Source: Ramlibacter aquaticus (GTDB lineage: Bacteria; Pseudomonadota; Gammaproteobacteria; Burkholderiales; Burkholderiaceae_C). From it: a stretch of 64,000 nucleotides of DNA. Positions 34,296-45,681 of the stretch are shown piece by piece. Location of the stretch: positions 1 to 64,000 of the forward strand of contig NZ_JADDOJ010000006.1 in assembly GCF_015159745.1 (NCBI RefSeq), written 5' to 3'. The notes below the pieces were generated by a model. The model was not told where the DNA came from. It did no database searches and worked only from the letters and a program-made list of their open reading frames with translations. Made by a program: the position numbers and the translations under genes. Every line of letters begins with the position of its first letter. The first letter of the stretch is position 1.

Positions 34296-34742
34296 TCAGG
34301 GCTTGGAAGCCGTGGGGAAAGGCCAGGCGGCCTGCGGGTTCAGCGTGGTCTGCGCCGCAGGTGCCGCTGGCGCAGGGGCCGCAGCGGCAGGCTTGGCAGC
34401 AGGCGCTTTCGCCGCCTTTTTCGCAGCCTTCTTCGCAGGCTTTTTCGCAGCAGCCTTCTTCGCAGGCGCCTTCTTCGCCGCGGCCTTCTTGGCCGTGGTC
34501 TTCTTCGCGGCGGCCTTCTTCGCAGGCGCCTTCTTCGCAGCGACCTTCTTGACCGCGGCCTTCTTCGCCGGGGCCTTCTTGGCCGCAACCTTCTTCGCCG
34601 GGGCCTTCTTGGCCGCAGCCTTCTTCGCCGGGGCCTTCTTGGCCGGGGCCTTCTTCGCGGCCGGCTTCTTGGCCGCGGCCTTCTTCGCCGGGGCCTTCTT
34701 GGCGGCGGCCTTCTTTGCCGCCGGCTTCTTCGCAGTTGCCAT
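34296..34742 (-). CDS. Histone H1-like, lysine/alanine-rich DNA-binding protein
   Basis: 148 residues, about 100 of them a near-perfect repetition of AAKKAPAKK-type units, then an Ala/Pro linker and the tail [14 protein letters not shown]. This matches the H1-like proteins (KAP-rich, similar to BpH1/HctB) of Burkholderiales, which bind DNA non-specifically and may condense the nucleoid. Start chosen at ATG 34740-34742 with AGGAG 7 bases upstream; the ATG two codons earlier lies too close to that site. The repeats (GCC TTC TTC pattern on the plus strand) are prone to expansion and contraction. It has its own terminator. Confidence 0.9.
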   Translation of the reverse strand: MATAKKPAAKKAAAKKAPAKKAAAKKPAAKKAPAKKAPAKKAAAKKAPAKKVAAKKAPAKKAAVKKVAAKKAPAKKAAAKKTTAKKAAAKKAPAKKAAAKKPAKKAAKKAAKAPAAKPAAAAPAPAAPAAQTTLNPQAAWPFPTASKP

Positions 34743-34942
34743 TTCCATTCTCCTGTTCAAGTTGACCAAAACATCAACCCATGAAGCACCTCACGCATTG
34801 TTGGTGGGCGTGAAGCGATCCATGAAGTTGGGCTTGCCGCCCAGCTCCATGAACACCTGGGCCCGGTCCGCGCCGCTCGTGCCGGCGGCTGTGGATGCGG
34901 ATCGGGCGCTGTTCTCTTCGACTTTCCTTCTTGTCGTTCTTT
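34743..34942. other. Intergenic region between nrdB and the histone-like gene
   Basis: 200 bp without a supported gene. A pyrimidine-rich stretch (34918-34944) follows the nrdB stop on the plus strand. A minus-strand reading of 19 codons beginning MELGGKPNFMDRF is open here, but there is no evidence that it is translated. The AGGAG ribosome-binding site of the histone-like gene is at its left end. Confidence 0.4.
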
Positions 34943-36163
34943 TCAGTCCCAGGAAAGCGCGCCACCCGTCTGGTACTCGATGACCCGGGTTTCGAAGAAG
35001 TTGCGCTCTTTCTTGAGGTCGATCATCTCGCTCATCCAGGGGAACGGGTTTTCCTCGTTCGGGAAGAGCGGCTCCAGGCCGATCTGCGTCGCACGCCGGT
35101 TGGCGATGTAGCGCAGGTAGCCCTTGAACATGGAGGCGTTGAGGCCCAGCACGCCACGCGGCATGGTGTCCTCGGCATAGCGGTACTCCAGCTCCACGGC
35201 CTTGGCGAACAGGCCCTTGATCTCGGCCTTGAATTCGGCCGTCCACAGGTGCGGGTTCTCCAGCTTGAGCTGGTTGATCAGGTCGATGCCGAAATTGCAG
35301 TGCATCGACTCGTCGCGCAGGATGTACTGGTACTGCTCGGCGGCACCGGTCATCTTGTTCTGCCGGCCCAGCGCCAGGATCTGGGTGAAGCCGACGTAGA
35401 AGAACAGGCCTTCCATCAGGCAGGCGAAGACGATCAGGCTCTTGAGCAGCTTCTGGTCGGCCTCGGGGGTGCCGGTGTGGAAGTCCGGGTCCATGATCGC
35501 CTCGATGAAGGGGATCAGGAACTGGTCCTTGTCGCGGATGGACTGGACCTCGTTGTAGGCGTTGAAGATCTCGCTCTCGTCCAGGCCCAGCGACTCCACG
35601 ATGTACTGGTAGGCGTGGGTGTGGATCGCTTCCTCGAAGGCCTGGCGCAGCAAGAACTGGCGGCACTCGGGCGCCGTGATGTGGCGGTAGGTGCCCAGCA
35701 CGATGTTGTTGGCGGCCAGCGAATCGGCGGTGACGAAGAAGCCGAGGTTGCGCTTGATGATGCGGCGCTCGTCCTCCGAAAGGCCGTTCGGGTCCTTCCA
35801 GAGCGCGATGTCGCGCGTCATGTTCACTTCCTGCGGCATCCAGTGGTTGGCGCAGGTGGCCAGGTACTTCTCCCAGGCCCACTTGTACTTGAAGGGGACG
35901 AGCTGGTTGACGTCGGTCTGGCCGTTGATGATGCGCTTGTCGGAGGCCACCACGCGGCGCGTGGCGCTGCCCGCGGCGGCCGGCGCGCGCGGCGCGGCGG
36001 GTGCGAGCGCGACGTCGTCGAAGGACTGCAGCGCGGTCTGGGGAAGGGAGGCGGATTGCGGGGCGAGTGCCTCGCGAGGAGAGAGGGGCACCTCGCGGTT
36101 CGAAGTCGAACCGCTGTTCAAGGCTGGCGAAGTGGGAGTGACTTCTTCGTCCCAGGTCAACAT
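34943..36163 (-). CDS. nrdB: Ribonucleoside-diphosphate reductase, beta subunit
   Basis: 406 residues. The first 85 are a variable, Ser/Pro/Ala-rich extension; the R2 ferritin-like domain follows. Di-iron ligands are visible in [12 protein letters not shown] (Asp), [14 protein letters not shown] (Glu and His) and later [10 protein letters not shown] (Glu) and [11 protein letters not shown] (Glu, His). The residue after HTHA is Tyr, where Chlamydia-type class Ic enzymes have Phe, and the first ligand is Asp; this points to a class Ia tyrosyl-radical enzyme. The C-terminal SWD end would bind NrdA. Separated from nrdA by 125 bp on the same strand; both probably transcribed from the NrdR-controlled promoter. 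Confidence 0.96.
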   Translation of the reverse strand: MLTWDEEVTPTSPALNSGSTSNREVPLSPREALAPQSASLPQTALQSFDDVALAPAAPRAPAAAGSATRRVVASDKRIINGQTDVNQLVPFKYKWAWEKYLATCANHWMPQEVNMTRDIALWKDPNGLSEDERRIIKRNLGFFVTADSLAANNIVLGTYRHITAPECRQFLLRQAFEEAIHTHAYQYIVESLGLDESEIFNAYNEVQSIRDKDQFLIPFIEAIMDPDFHTGTPEADQKLLKSLIVFACLMEGLFFYVGFTQILALGRQNKMTGAAEQYQYILRDESMHCNFGIDLINQLKLENPHLWTAEFKAEIKGLFAKAVELEYRYAEDTMPRGVLGLNASMFKGYLRYIANRRATQIGLEPLFPNEENPFPWMSEMIDLKKERNFFETRVIEYQTGGALSWD

Positions 36164-36288
36164 AAGTTTTCCAATGCTCGGATTATGTGAGCAGCGATGT
36201 GAATCGCAAAGTGTTCGTTCACATCACCGCCCGATTCTGTTGCTCAATCGCATCGGCGTTCTGTCAGAGAACGCCGACACACGAATCA

Positions 36289-39213
36289 TCACTGGCAGGC
36301 TTCGCAGCCCGGGTCGTCGATGGCGCAGAACTTGATGTCCGTCGCCGGCGCCGCGCCCGTTTCCGCGGCGGCCATCTGCGCCTGCGCAGCGGCCGCGGCC
36401 TTCTCGAGCGCACCCATGCTGCTGGTCGGCGTGCCGTTGGACACCGCGTTCAGGCGGCCGGACTGCACCGTGGACTTCTCGGCCTGCGTCGCGCTGGTGG
36501 TGCGCAGGTAGTAGGTGGTCTTCAGGCCGCGCAGCCAGGCAAGCTTGTAGGTGTCGTCCAGCTTCTTGCCGGAGGCGCCCGCCATGTAGATGTTGAGCGA
36601 CTGCGCCTGGTCGATCCACTTCTGGCGGCGCGCCGCGGCTTCCACCAGCCACACGGTCTCCACCTCGAACGCGGTGGCGTACAGGGCCTTGATCTCCTGC
36701 GGCACGCGGTCGATGGGACGCAGCGAGCCGTCGAAGTGCTTCAGGTCCATGACCATCACGTCGTCCCACAGGCCCAGGCGCTTGAGGTCGCGCACCAGGT
36801 AGTGGTTGATGACCGTGAACTCGCCGGACAGGTTGGACTTCACCGACAGGTTGCCGAAGCAGGGCTCGATGGAGGCGTCCACGCCGATGATGTTGGAGAT
36901 GGTCGCCGTCGGGGCGATGGCCACGCAGTTGCTGTTGCGCATGCCATCCTGGGCGATCTTGCGGCGCAGGGCGTCCCAGTCCAGGGTGGCGGAACGGTCG
37001 AGCTCCACATAGCCGCCGCGGGCCTGGGCCAGCAGGTCCAGCGTGTCCAGGGGCAGGATGCCCTTGTCCCACAGCGAGCCCTTGTAGCTGGAGTAGCGGC
37101 CACGCTCGCGGGCCAGCTCGGTGGACGCCCAGTAGGCCTGGTAGCACACGGCCTCCATGGACTTGTCGGCGAACTCCACCGCCTCCTGGGAGGCGTAGGG
37201 GATGCGCAGCTCGTACAGCGCGTCCTGGAAGCCCATCACGCCCAGACCCACCGGGCGGTGGCGCATGTTGGAGTCACGGGCCTTCTTGACGGCGTAGTAG
37301 TTGATGTCGATCACGTTGTCGAGCATGCGCATGGCCGTGGTGACGGTGCGCTTGAGCTTGTCGTGGTCGATGGCGCCGTCCTTCAGGTGCTGGGCCAGGT
37401 TGACCGAGCCCAGGTTGCACACGGCCGTCTCGGCGTCGCTGGTGTTCAGCGTGATCTCGGTGCACAGGTTGGACGAGTGCACCACGCCCGCGTGCTGCTG
37501 GGGCGAGCGCACGTTGCAGGCATCCTTGAAGGTGATCCAGGGATGGCCGGTCTCGAACAGCATGGTCAGCATCTTGCGCCACAGGTCGGTGGCCGGCAGG
37601 GTGCGGCTGGGCTTGATCTCGCCCCGCTTGGCTTTCTCTTCGTAGGCCACGTAGGCCTTCTCGAAGTCGGCGCCGAACTTGTCGTGCAGGTCGGGCACGG
37701 ACGAGGGCGAGAACAGGGTCCACTCGCCCTTCTCCATCACGCGGCGCATGAAGAGGTCGGGGATCCAGTTGGCCGTGTTCATGTCGTGGGTGCGGCGGCG
37801 GTCGTCACCCGTGTTCTTGCGCAGCTCCAGGAACTCCTCGATGTCCAGGTGCCAGCTCTCCAGGTAGGTGCAGACAGCGCCCTTGCGCTTGCCGCCCTGG
37901 TTCACCGCCACGGCGGTGTCGTTCACCACCTTCAGGAAGGGCACCACGCCCTGCGATTCGCCGTTGGTGCCCTTGATGTGCGAGCCCAGGGCGCGCACGC
38001 GGGTCCAGTCGTTGCCCAGGCCGCCGGCGAACTTGGACAGCAGCGCGTTTTCCTTGATGGACTCGTAGATGCCGTCCAGGTCGTCCGGCACCGTGGTCAG
38101 GTAGCAGGAGGACAGCTGCGAGCGCAGCGTGCCGCTGTTGAACAGCGTCGGGGTGGACGACATGAAGTCGAAGGTCGACAGCACCTCGTAGAACTCGATG
38201 GCGCGCGCCTCGCGGTCGATCTCGTTGAGCGCCAGGCCCATGGCCACGCGCATGAAGAATGCCTGGGGCAGCTCGATGCGGGTCTTGCGAACGTGCAGGA
38301 AGTAGCGGTCGTACAGGGTCTGCAGGCCCAGGTAGTCGAACTTCAGGTCGCGCTGGGGCTTGAGCGCGGCGCCCAGCTTGCGCAGGTCGTAGTTGAGCAG
38401 CTCGGGGTTGAGCAGCTCGGCGTCCACGCCCTTCTTGATGAAGACCGGGAAGTAGTCGGCGTAGCTGGCGGCAGCCTCTTCCGGGGACACGTCGCGCGCG
38501 AGCACCTCCTTGAAGATGGTGTGCAGCAGCAGGCGCGCGGTGGCGTAGGTGTAGTCGGGGTCCTTCTCGATGTGGGTGCGGGCGGCCAGGATGGACGCCT
38601 TGTACACCTCGTCGATCGGCACGCCGTCGTACAGGTTGCGCATGGTCTCGGCCACGATGGGCTCGGGCTTGACGTCAGCCGACAGGCCGCTGCAGGCCGA
38701 CTCGATCAGTTGCTTGAGCGCGCCCAGGTCCAGCGGGACGCGCTGGCCGTTGTCGGTGACATGCAGTTCGGGCGCCGCCTTGGGGGCCTGCTGCTCCTGC
38801 TTGGCGGCGCGCTCCTGGGCGCGGCGCTCGCGGTACAGCACGTAGGCACGGGCGATCTCATGGTGGCCGCCGCGCATCAGGCCCAGTTCGACCTGGTCCT
38901 GCACGTCCTCGATGTGGAAGGTGCCGCCGCCCGGGCGCGAGCGCATCAGGGCGCGCATCACCTGCTGGGTGAGCTCGTCCACCGTCTCGCGCACGCTGGC
39001 CGAGGCCGCGCCCTGCGTGCCATGCACGGCCAGGAAGGCCTTCATCATGGCGACGGCAATCTTGTTCGGCTCGAAAGGCACCACGGCCCCGTTGCGGCGG
39101 ATGATCTGGTAGTGCGCCAGCGCGTTCTGCGCCGGCTCGCTCGCGGTGTTGTTCGGTGCGGCCACCAGGCCGGCGGCGGGGGCGGAGGGGGTGCTCAGTG
39201 CCGTGTGCTGCAT
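36289..39213 (-). CDS. nrdA: Ribonucleoside-diphosphate reductase, alpha subunit
   Basis: 974 residues. An N-terminal ATP-cone (about 45-140; YQIIRRNGAVVPFEPNKIAVAMMKAF) provides dATP/ATP activity regulation. Active-site elements are QLSSCYLTT (first redox Cys), SSNLCTEITL (Asn, radical Cys and Glu) and AETAVCNLGSVNL (second redox Cys). The end, CAIDDPGCEACQ, carries the C-terminal Cys pair that shuttles electrons from thioredoxin. Catalyses NDP to dNDP together with NrdB. ATG at 39211-39213 chosen because an upstream extension would read through the NrdR-box promoter. Confidence 0.97.
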   Translation of the reverse strand: MQHTALSTPSAPAAGLVAAPNNTASEPAQNALAHYQIIRRNGAVVPFEPNKIAVAMMKAFLAVHGTQGAASASVRETVDELTQQVMRALMRSRPGGGTFHIEDVQDQVELGLMRGGHHEIARAYVLYRERRAQERAAKQEQQAPKAAPELHVTDNGQRVPLDLGALKQLIESACSGLSADVKPEPIVAETMRNLYDGVPIDEVYKASILAARTHIEKDPDYTYATARLLLHTIFKEVLARDVSPEEAAASYADYFPVFIKKGVDAELLNPELLNYDLRKLGAALKPQRDLKFDYLGLQTLYDRYFLHVRKTRIELPQAFFMRVAMGLALNEIDREARAIEFYEVLSTFDFMSSTPTLFNSGTLRSQLSSCYLTTVPDDLDGIYESIKENALLSKFAGGLGNDWTRVRALGSHIKGTNGESQGVVPFLKVVNDTAVAVNQGGKRKGAVCTYLESWHLDIEEFLELRKNTGDDRRRTHDMNTANWIPDLFMRRVMEKGEWTLFSPSSVPDLHDKFGADFEKAYVAYEEKAKRGEIKPSRTLPATDLWRKMLTMLFETGHPWITFKDACNVRSPQQHAGVVHSSNLCTEITLNTSDAETAVCNLGSVNLAQHLKDGAIDHDKLKRTVTTAMRMLDNVIDINYYAVKKARDSNMRHRPVGLGVMGFQDALYELRIPYASQEAVEFADKSMEAVCYQAYWASTELARERGRYSSYKGSLWDKGILPLDTLDLLAQARGGYVELDRSATLDWDALRRKIAQDGMRNSNCVAIAPTATISNIIGVDASIEPCFGNLSVKSNLSGEFTVINHYLVRDLKRLGLWDDVMVMDLKHFDGSLRPIDRVPQEIKALYATAFEVETVWLVEAAARRQKWIDQAQSLNIYMAGASGKKLDDTYKLAWLRGLKTTYYLRTTSATQAEKSTVQSGRLNAVSNGTPTSSMGALEKAAAAAQAQMAAAETGAAPATDIKFCAIDDPGCEACQ

Positions 39214-39280
39214 GCGTATGTCTTTCCTTGACTGCCGTTGTTTTCGCGGGGGGCGCAGTGTAACCCGCCGCGGCGTTGGG

Positions 39281-39327
39281 GCACTATATATAGGGCTCGC
39301 CAGGCTTTCAAGCACTAGATGTAGTGG
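39281..39327 (-). promoter_or_regulatory. Two NrdR boxes upstream of nrdA
   Basis: GCACTATATATAGGGC (39281-39296) and GCACTAGATGTAGTGG (39312-39327) both match the NrdR consensus ACACwATATATwGTGT. Their centres are 31 bp apart, three helical turns, the spacing known for cooperative NrdR binding. They lie 68-114 bp upstream of the nrdA start, within its promoter. NrdR represses RNR genes when (d)ATP is sufficient. Confidence 0.9.
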
Positions 39328-39429
39328 TTTCCTTGGGGGTGGCCTGTTCACCACCTGTGGATTTCCTGTTCGCAACCGGCAGGCGGCCGCGCCTGCTCCT
39401 GCATGCGCGCGCCGCGCCTGGCTTGCGAC

Positions 39430-40000
39430 TCAGGCGAGCGTGCCCGGCGGGAAGAAGGCGGCGGGCCAGCCGACCTGGCGTTGCAGCATCGACCATGCAA
39501 ATTGCGCGCCCGGATCACGCTTGCGGCCGGGCGCGATGTGCTCGTGCCCGGCGACGTGCGCCACCGGGTAGCGTTGCGCGAGGGCACGGCAAAGCCGCGA
39601 AAGCGTGTCGTACTGCACGGCCTCGAAGGCCTGGTCCTCCAGGCCCTCGAGTTCGATCCCGACAGAATCGTCGTTGCAGTTGTCGCGCCCGCGCCACGAC
39701 GAGGCCCCGGCGTGCCAGGCGCGGTCGTCGCAGCTGACGAACTGCCACAGGCTGCCGTCGCGCCGCAGGTAGAAGTGCGAGGACACGCGCAGGCCCTCGA
39801 TGGACTTGAAATAGGGGTGCGCGTCCCAGTCCAGGGTGTTGGTGAAGAGCCGCTGCACGTGGTCGCCGCCGTACTCGCCGGGCGGCAGGCTGATCGAATG
39901 GATGACCACCAGGTCCACCACCGCGCCGGGCGGCCGCGGCCCGAAGTTCGGCGACTCCAGGCGCCGCGCGCCGGTGTACCAGCCGCCCTGCCAGGCGGCC

Positions 40001-40014
<14 letters not shown>
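39430..40014 (-). CDS. ampD: 1,6-anhydro-N-acetylmuramyl-L-alanine amidase AmpD
   Basis: 194 residues (E. coli AmpD 183). Zinc ligands are in DLVVIHSISLP (His) and VAGHEHIAPGRKRDPG (His and Asp), with the substrate-binding SSHFYLRRDGSLWQFVSCDDRAWHAG and NDDSVGIELEG in between, the order of AmpD. It is a cytosolic peptidoglycan-recycling enzyme cleaving the stem peptide from anhydroMurNAc; its loss derepresses AmpR-controlled beta-lactamase in other bacteria. The ATG lies inside the last codons of pilR (14-bp overlap). Confidence 0.95.
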
Positions 40015-41451
<1,437 letters not shown>

Positions 41452-41455
<4 letters not shown>

Positions 41456-43161
41456 GCGGCTATTTTGTCAAAGCCCGCGGTGCCTGCCTGCGGCGCCTGC
41501 GCAACGGCGAGCTTGAGCGAGAACTGGTTGCCCTCGCGCAGCAGCCCGGCGGCGCCCCCCAAGCAGCGCTGGTAGGCGATCTGCGCCCCGTGCCGCTCGC
41601 ACAGCTCGCGGCAGATGAACAGGCCCAGGCCGCTGGAGCGGCTCTCGGAGGTGAAGAAAGGCTCGAACAGGTGCTGCTCCACGCTGGGCTCCAGCGGCGC
41701 GCCGTCGCTCCAGACCTGCAGCGCGGCCCCGCCCTCGGCGGCGCGCGTCACCACGCGGATCGAATCGGGCGCCTGGCCGGCGTAGCGTGCGGCGTTGTCC
41801 AGCAGGTTGACCAGCACCCGCCGCAGGTGGTCGCCGTCGAAGCGCACCCACAGGGCCGGGGCACCGGCCTCGACGTGCACGCGCGCGCTGTTGCGCGTCT
41901 GGGCCGACCAGTCGGCGCAGGCGGCGCCCACCGCCGCGTCCAGCGCCAGCACGGCCCCGCCGCCGCTGCCCGGGCGGGCGCGGGAGAGGTCCAGGATCTC
42001 GTCCACGATCTGGGCCAGGCGCTGCGCGTTCTTGCGCACCAGGCCGCTGAGCTGGCGCAGGGCCGGGTCCTTCAGGTCCTCGTCCATCAGGGCGTTGGCC
42101 TGGGCGATCGCCGCCAGCGGGTTGCGGATCTCGTGCGCCACGGCCGCCGACATGCGGCCCATCGCCGCCAGTTTCTCGGTGCGCAGCCGCGCCTCCATCT
42201 CGCGCAGGTCCTGCAGGAAGATCACGCACAGGCTGTGGCTGCCCGGCTGGCCCTGGGCCGTCAGTCGGGTGCGGGCCTGGACCCGGCGCGTGCCCACGCG
42301 CGGCTCCTCCAGCGCCAGTTCGGCCGACTGCGGGGTGCCATGGGTGAAGCTCTGCATGGACAGGGCGAACAAGGGCTTCCAGGACGGACGGCCGGTGAGG
42401 GAGAAGTTGCCCTGGAACTGGCCCATGCCCAGCAGCTGGCGGGCGGCCGGGTTGGCGGTGTTCACGCGGCCCGCGCCGTCCACCACCAGCACGCCTTCGG
42501 AGAGCGCCTCGATCACCAGCGCGTTCACCTGCGCCTGCATGCGCGCGGCCTGGCGCTCCACGCGGGCCGCGCTTTCCTCGCGCGCCAGCCGGGCCGCCAT
42601 CTGGTTGACCAGGAAGGCCAGCGCGAAATAGCCGGCGCCGGTGAGCGCGGCCTGCAGGAAGGGCCCGGCCTCGCCGCCGCCGTGCAGGGCCAGCACCCAG
42701 GCATCGGCCAGCAGCAGCAGGGTCACGCCGGCCGCGGTGCCCAGCGCCAGCAGGGCCGAGCCCATGGCCGAGGCCGTCAGCACCGGCAGCGCGAACAGCG
42801 GCGAGAAATTGATGCCCGCCGCCTGCAGGAACTGCAGCACGGCGAAGGCGATGAGGTCCACCCCGATGGTGGAGACCCACTGCGGATCGAAGTCGCGGCC
42901 CGGCGACCGCGGCCGCAGGTACAGCCGCACCGCGAGGGCGGCGGCGAGGTAGGCCGCGCACAGCGCCACCAGCCACCGGCTGACCCCCAGCGCCGGCGCC
43001 AGGGTGTGCAGCACGCCCAGCACCAGGGCCAGCACCAGCGCGATCATGACGCGGGCGGTCATGAAGCCGCGCCACATCCTGGCGAAGGTCGAGTCCTGGC
43101 TCAGCGGGTCGTCGGCGGCAGCCAGGCCGGGCAGCGGCGTGGGCAGGGGCGGAGCGGCCAA
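41452..43161 (-). CDS. pilS: Sensor histidine kinase PilS
   Basis: 569 residues. Six or so transmembrane segments in the first 200 residues (starting ARVMIALVLALVLGVLHTLAP), then a PAS domain (about 215-320; ALSEGVLVVDGAGRVNTANPAARQLLG). The HisKA box is AAVAHEIRNPLAAIAQANAL (about 355), followed by HATPase elements VLVNLLDNAARYA and SSGLGLFICRELCERHGA. The multi-helix sensor plus PAS is the PilS architecture; in pseudomonads it monitors pilin in the membrane. Start overlaps nothing upstream but follows the PP0621-type gene by 1 bp. Confidence 0.94.
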
Positions 43162-43162
43162 C

Positions 43163-43393
43163 TCAGCCCCCGCCGCGCGCGCGATGCTCTTCGCAGCAGT
43201 AGAACTGGCCCGCCGGCCCCGGCAGGGCTTCGGAGCGCGGCAGGTGCAGGCCGCAGGCCGGGCAGGCCACCATGGCCTGCGGCACGGCGGGCGTCGCGCC
43301 CGGGGCCGGGCCGCCGCGGGGGGCGGCGGTGCGCGAGCCGCGGGCCAGCCACAGCACCGTCATCACCACCGCGAAGAGGACCAGGTACTTCAT
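43163..43393 (-). CDS. PP0621 family small zinc-ribbon-like membrane protein
   Basis: 76 residues. An N-terminal membrane helix (KYLVLFAVVMTVLWLARG) is followed by a Pro/Ala linker and a small cysteine motif (ACPACGLHLPRSEA, then FYCCEEH) that could bind a metal. Small proteins of this form between pilS and a cytochrome c assembly gene are conserved in Comamonadaceae and related to Pseudomonas PP0621. Function unknown. It lies 13 bp after the cytochrome assembly gene. Confidence 0.85.
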   Translation of the reverse strand: MKYLVLFAVVMTVLWLARGSRTAAPRGGPAPGATPAVPQAMVACPACGLHLPRSEALPGPAGQFYCCEEHRARGGG

Positions 43394-43406
43394 GGTCGAG
43401 CCCCCT

Positions 43407-44204
43407 TCACTCCATGCGCCGCAGGATCACTTCGAGCACGAAGCGAGAGCCGGCGTAGGCCAGCAGCAGCAGCAGCGAGCCGATGTAGAGCACGCGCACC
43501 GCCTTGCGGCCACGCCAGCCGAAGCGGTAGCGCCCCAGCAGCAGTCCGGCGAAGACGACCCAGGACAGCACGGAGAACACCGTCTTGTGGTCCCAGCGCG
43601 CGGGCTGGCCGTAGAGCCGCTCGCTGAACAGCAGGCCGGCCACCAGCGTCAGCGAGAGCAGCACGAAGCCGGCCCCGGCGAAGCGGAAGGTCAGGCGCTC
43701 CAGGGTGAGCAGCGGCAGCCCGGCCTGGGGCGTGGCGGCCGTGCGCATGGAGTGCTCCACGCGCATCATCAGCCAGGCGTGCAGCGCGGCCGCCGCGAAC
43801 AGCCCGTACGAGGCGATGCCCAGGGCCCAGTGCAGCGGCAGCCAGGGCGAGACCGACACGTGCAGCGGCGCCCCCGGGAACGCGGCGGCCAGCAGCACCG
43901 TCGCCATGCCCAGGCCGGCCAGGGCCCAGCGCGCCTGCAGCTGGGGGAAAAGCTGGGTCTCGACGGCATAGACGGTGAGCACCAGCCAGGCCGTCACCGA
44001 GAGGGCGGGCGCGAAGCCGAAGTGCGGCGTCTCGCCCAGCAGGCCCCAGGCGATGGCCAGCGCGTGCACCCCCCAGCCCACCTTCAGGGCGCGCCGGGCT
44101 GCCGGCTCGGACAGGCGGCGCGCACCCGCCGCGGGCACCGCGTAGGCAGCCGCCGCCGCGACCGACAGGGCCATGGCAGCGGGGGAGGCACTGGCTAGAA
44201 TCAT
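43407..44204 (-). CDS. Cytochrome c assembly family protein (CcsA/YpjD/HemX-like)
   Basis: 265 residues, eight hydrophobic segments. Conserved histidines appear in WGVHALAIAWG, WLPLHWALGIASYGLF and RWDHKTVFSVLSWVVF, which correspond to heme-ligand positions of the CcsA/CcmC-like family. The long W-rich WWD motif of true CcmC is absent, so this belongs to the short YpjD/CorE-like branch whose role is unclear. ATG at 44202-44204 is preceded by TAAACT six bases upstream. Divergent from ffh with a shared promoter region. Confidence 0.88.
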   Translation of the reverse strand: MILASASPAAMALSVAAAAAYAVPAAGARRLSEPAARRALKVGWGVHALAIAWGLLGETPHFGFAPALSVTAWLVLTVYAVETQLFPQLQARWALAGLGMATVLLAAAFPGAPLHVSVSPWLPLHWALGIASYGLFAAAALHAWLMMRVEHSMRTAATPQAGLPLLTLERLTFRFAGAGFVLLSLTLVAGLLFSERLYGQPARWDHKTVFSVLSWVVFAGLLLGRYRFGWRGRKAVRVLYIGSLLLLLAYAGSRFVLEVILRRME

Positions 44205-44216
44205 GGCCAGAGTTTA
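44196..44216. promoter_or_regulatory. Overlapping divergent -10 elements of the cytochrome assembly gene and ffh
   Basis: Minus strand: TAAACT (44211-44216) is six bases before the ATG of the cytochrome assembly gene, a leaderless arrangement. Plus strand: TAGAAT (44196-44201) is a good -10 for ffh, giving a leader of about 76 nt. The two face each other across the start codon. Confidence 0.5.
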
Positions 44217-44283
44217 GCCGTGCCCCCCGCGGCGCCCGCGATGCAAGGAATCCCCCTTGCGCGGCTCCACCTTCCCCACCCCT

Positions 44284-45660
44284 ATGGCCTCCGCCCTCAC
44301 CGACAAGCTTTCGCGCCTCGCCAAGGAACTCCGTGGCCAGGCCCGCATCACCGAAGCCAACGTCCAGGACATGCTGCGCGAGGTGCGCATGGCGCTGCTG
44401 GAAGCGGACGTGGCCCTGCCGGTGGTGCGCGATTTCATCGCCCGGGTGAAGGAGAAGGCGCTGGGCCAGGAAGTGCTGGGCTCGCTCTCGCCAGGCCAGG
44501 CGCTGGTGGGCATCGTGCACAAGGAGATCGCCGCCACCATGGGCGAGGGCATCTCCGACATCAACCTGCAGGCCCAGCCGCCGGCGGTGATCCTGATGGC
44601 CGGCCTGCAGGGCGCCGGCAAGACCACCACCACCGCCAAGCTCGCCAAGCTGCTGATCGAGAAGCGCAAGAAGAAGGTGCTGACCGTCTCCGGCGACGTG
44701 TACCGCCCGGCCGCCATCGAGCAGCTGAAGACGGTGACCCAGCAGGCCGGCGCCGAGTGGTTCCCCAGCTCGCCCGACCAGAAGCCGCTGGACATCGCCC
44801 GCGCCGCACTCGATTTCGCGCGCAAGCAGTATTTCGACGTGCTGCTGGTGGACACGGCCGGCCGCCTCGCCATCGACGAGGCGCTGATGAACGAGATCAA
44901 GGAACTGCACCGCGAGCTCAAGCCGGTGGAGACCCTGTTCGTGGTCGACGCCATGCAGGGCCAAGACGCGGTCAACACCGCCAAGGCCTTCAAGGAAGCG
45001 CTGCCGCTCACCGGCATCGTGCTCACCAAGATGGACGGCGACTCGCGCGGCGGCGCGGCGCTCTCGGTGCGCCAGGTCACGGGCGCGCCCATCAAGTTCG
45101 CCGGCGTGAGCGAGAAGATCGACGGCCTGGAGGTCTTCGACGCCGAGCGCCATGCCGGCCGCATCCTGGGCATGGGCGACATCGTCGCCCTGGTCGAGCA
45201 GGTCACCGCCGGCGTGGACATGGAGGCTGCCCAGAAGCTGGCCGCCAAGGTCAAGAGCGGCGAGGGCTTCGACCTCAACGACTTCCTGGCCCAGATCCAG
45301 CAGATGAAGCAGATGGGCGGGCTCTCCAGCCTGATGGACAAGCTGCCCAGCCACCTCACCGCCAAGGCCGGCCAGGTCGACATGGACAAGGCCGAGCGCG
45401 ACATCCGCCGCAAGGAAGGCATCATCTGCAGCATGACGGCCCTGGAGCGCCGCAAGCCCGAGCTGATCAAGGCCACCCGCAAGCGCCGCATCGCCGCCGG
45501 CGCCGGCGTGCAGGTCCAGGAAGTGAACCGCCTGCTCAATGAGTTCGAGCAGATGCAGACCATGATGAAGAAGATGAAGGGCGGCGGCCTGATGAAGATG
45601 ATGAAGCGCATGGGTGGCATGGCCGGCAAGGGCGGCGGCATGCCCAAGCTGCCCTTCTGA
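44284..45660 (+). CDS. ffh: Signal recognition particle protein Ffh
   Basis: 458 residues. N domain (ALLEADVALPVVRDF), G domain with P-loop GLQGAGKTTTTAKLAK near 107, DTAGR, TKMDGD and GDIVALVEQV, and a methionine-rich M domain from about 300 to the end (FLAQIQQMKQMGG, MQTMMKKMKGGGLMKMMKRMGGM). Ffh with 4.5S RNA binds signal sequences and targets ribosomes to FtsY at the membrane. ATG 44284 chosen as it matches the standard MASALTDKLSRLAKELRGQ N-terminus; an in-frame ATG nine codons upstream is less likely. The 4.5S RNA gene is not in the window. Confidence 0.97.
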   Translation: MASALTDKLSRLAKELRGQARITEANVQDMLREVRMALLEADVALPVVRDFIARVKEKALGQEVLGSLSPGQALVGIVHKEIAATMGEGISDINLQAQPPAVILMAGLQGAGKTTTTAKLAKLLIEKRKKKVLTVSGDVYRPAAIEQLKTVTQQAGAEWFPSSPDQKPLDIARAALDFARKQYFDVLLVDTAGRLAIDEALMNEIKELHRELKPVETLFVVDAMQGQDAVNTAKAFKEALPLTGIVLTKMDGDSRGGAALSVRQVTGAPIKFAGVSEKIDGLEVFDAERHAGRILGMGDIVALVEQVTAGVDMEAAQKLAAKVKSGEGFDLNDFLAQIQQMKQMGGLSSLMDKLPSHLTAKAGQVDMDKAERDIRRKEGIICSMTALERRKPELIKATRKRRIAAGAGVQVQEVNRLLNEFEQMQTMMKKMKGGGLMKMMKRMGGMAGKGGGMPKLPF

Positions 45661-45681
45661 GGACCCCCGTCCCGGCGCGCT

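Noticed and set aside
34380-34740. Tandem repeats resembling a CRISPR or satellite
   Set aside because: These are codon repeats for the AAKKAPAKK units of the histone H1-like protein.
34791-34850. Short minus-strand reading MELGGKPNFMDRF after nrdB
   Set aside because: Only about 19 codons, no ribosome-binding site, and the longer frame it belongs to is a shadow of nrdB.
36187-39231. 1014-codon plus-strand open frame across nrdA
   Set aside because: Shadow of nrdA on the opposite strand; the translation is Val/Leu/Gly/His-rich without domain features.
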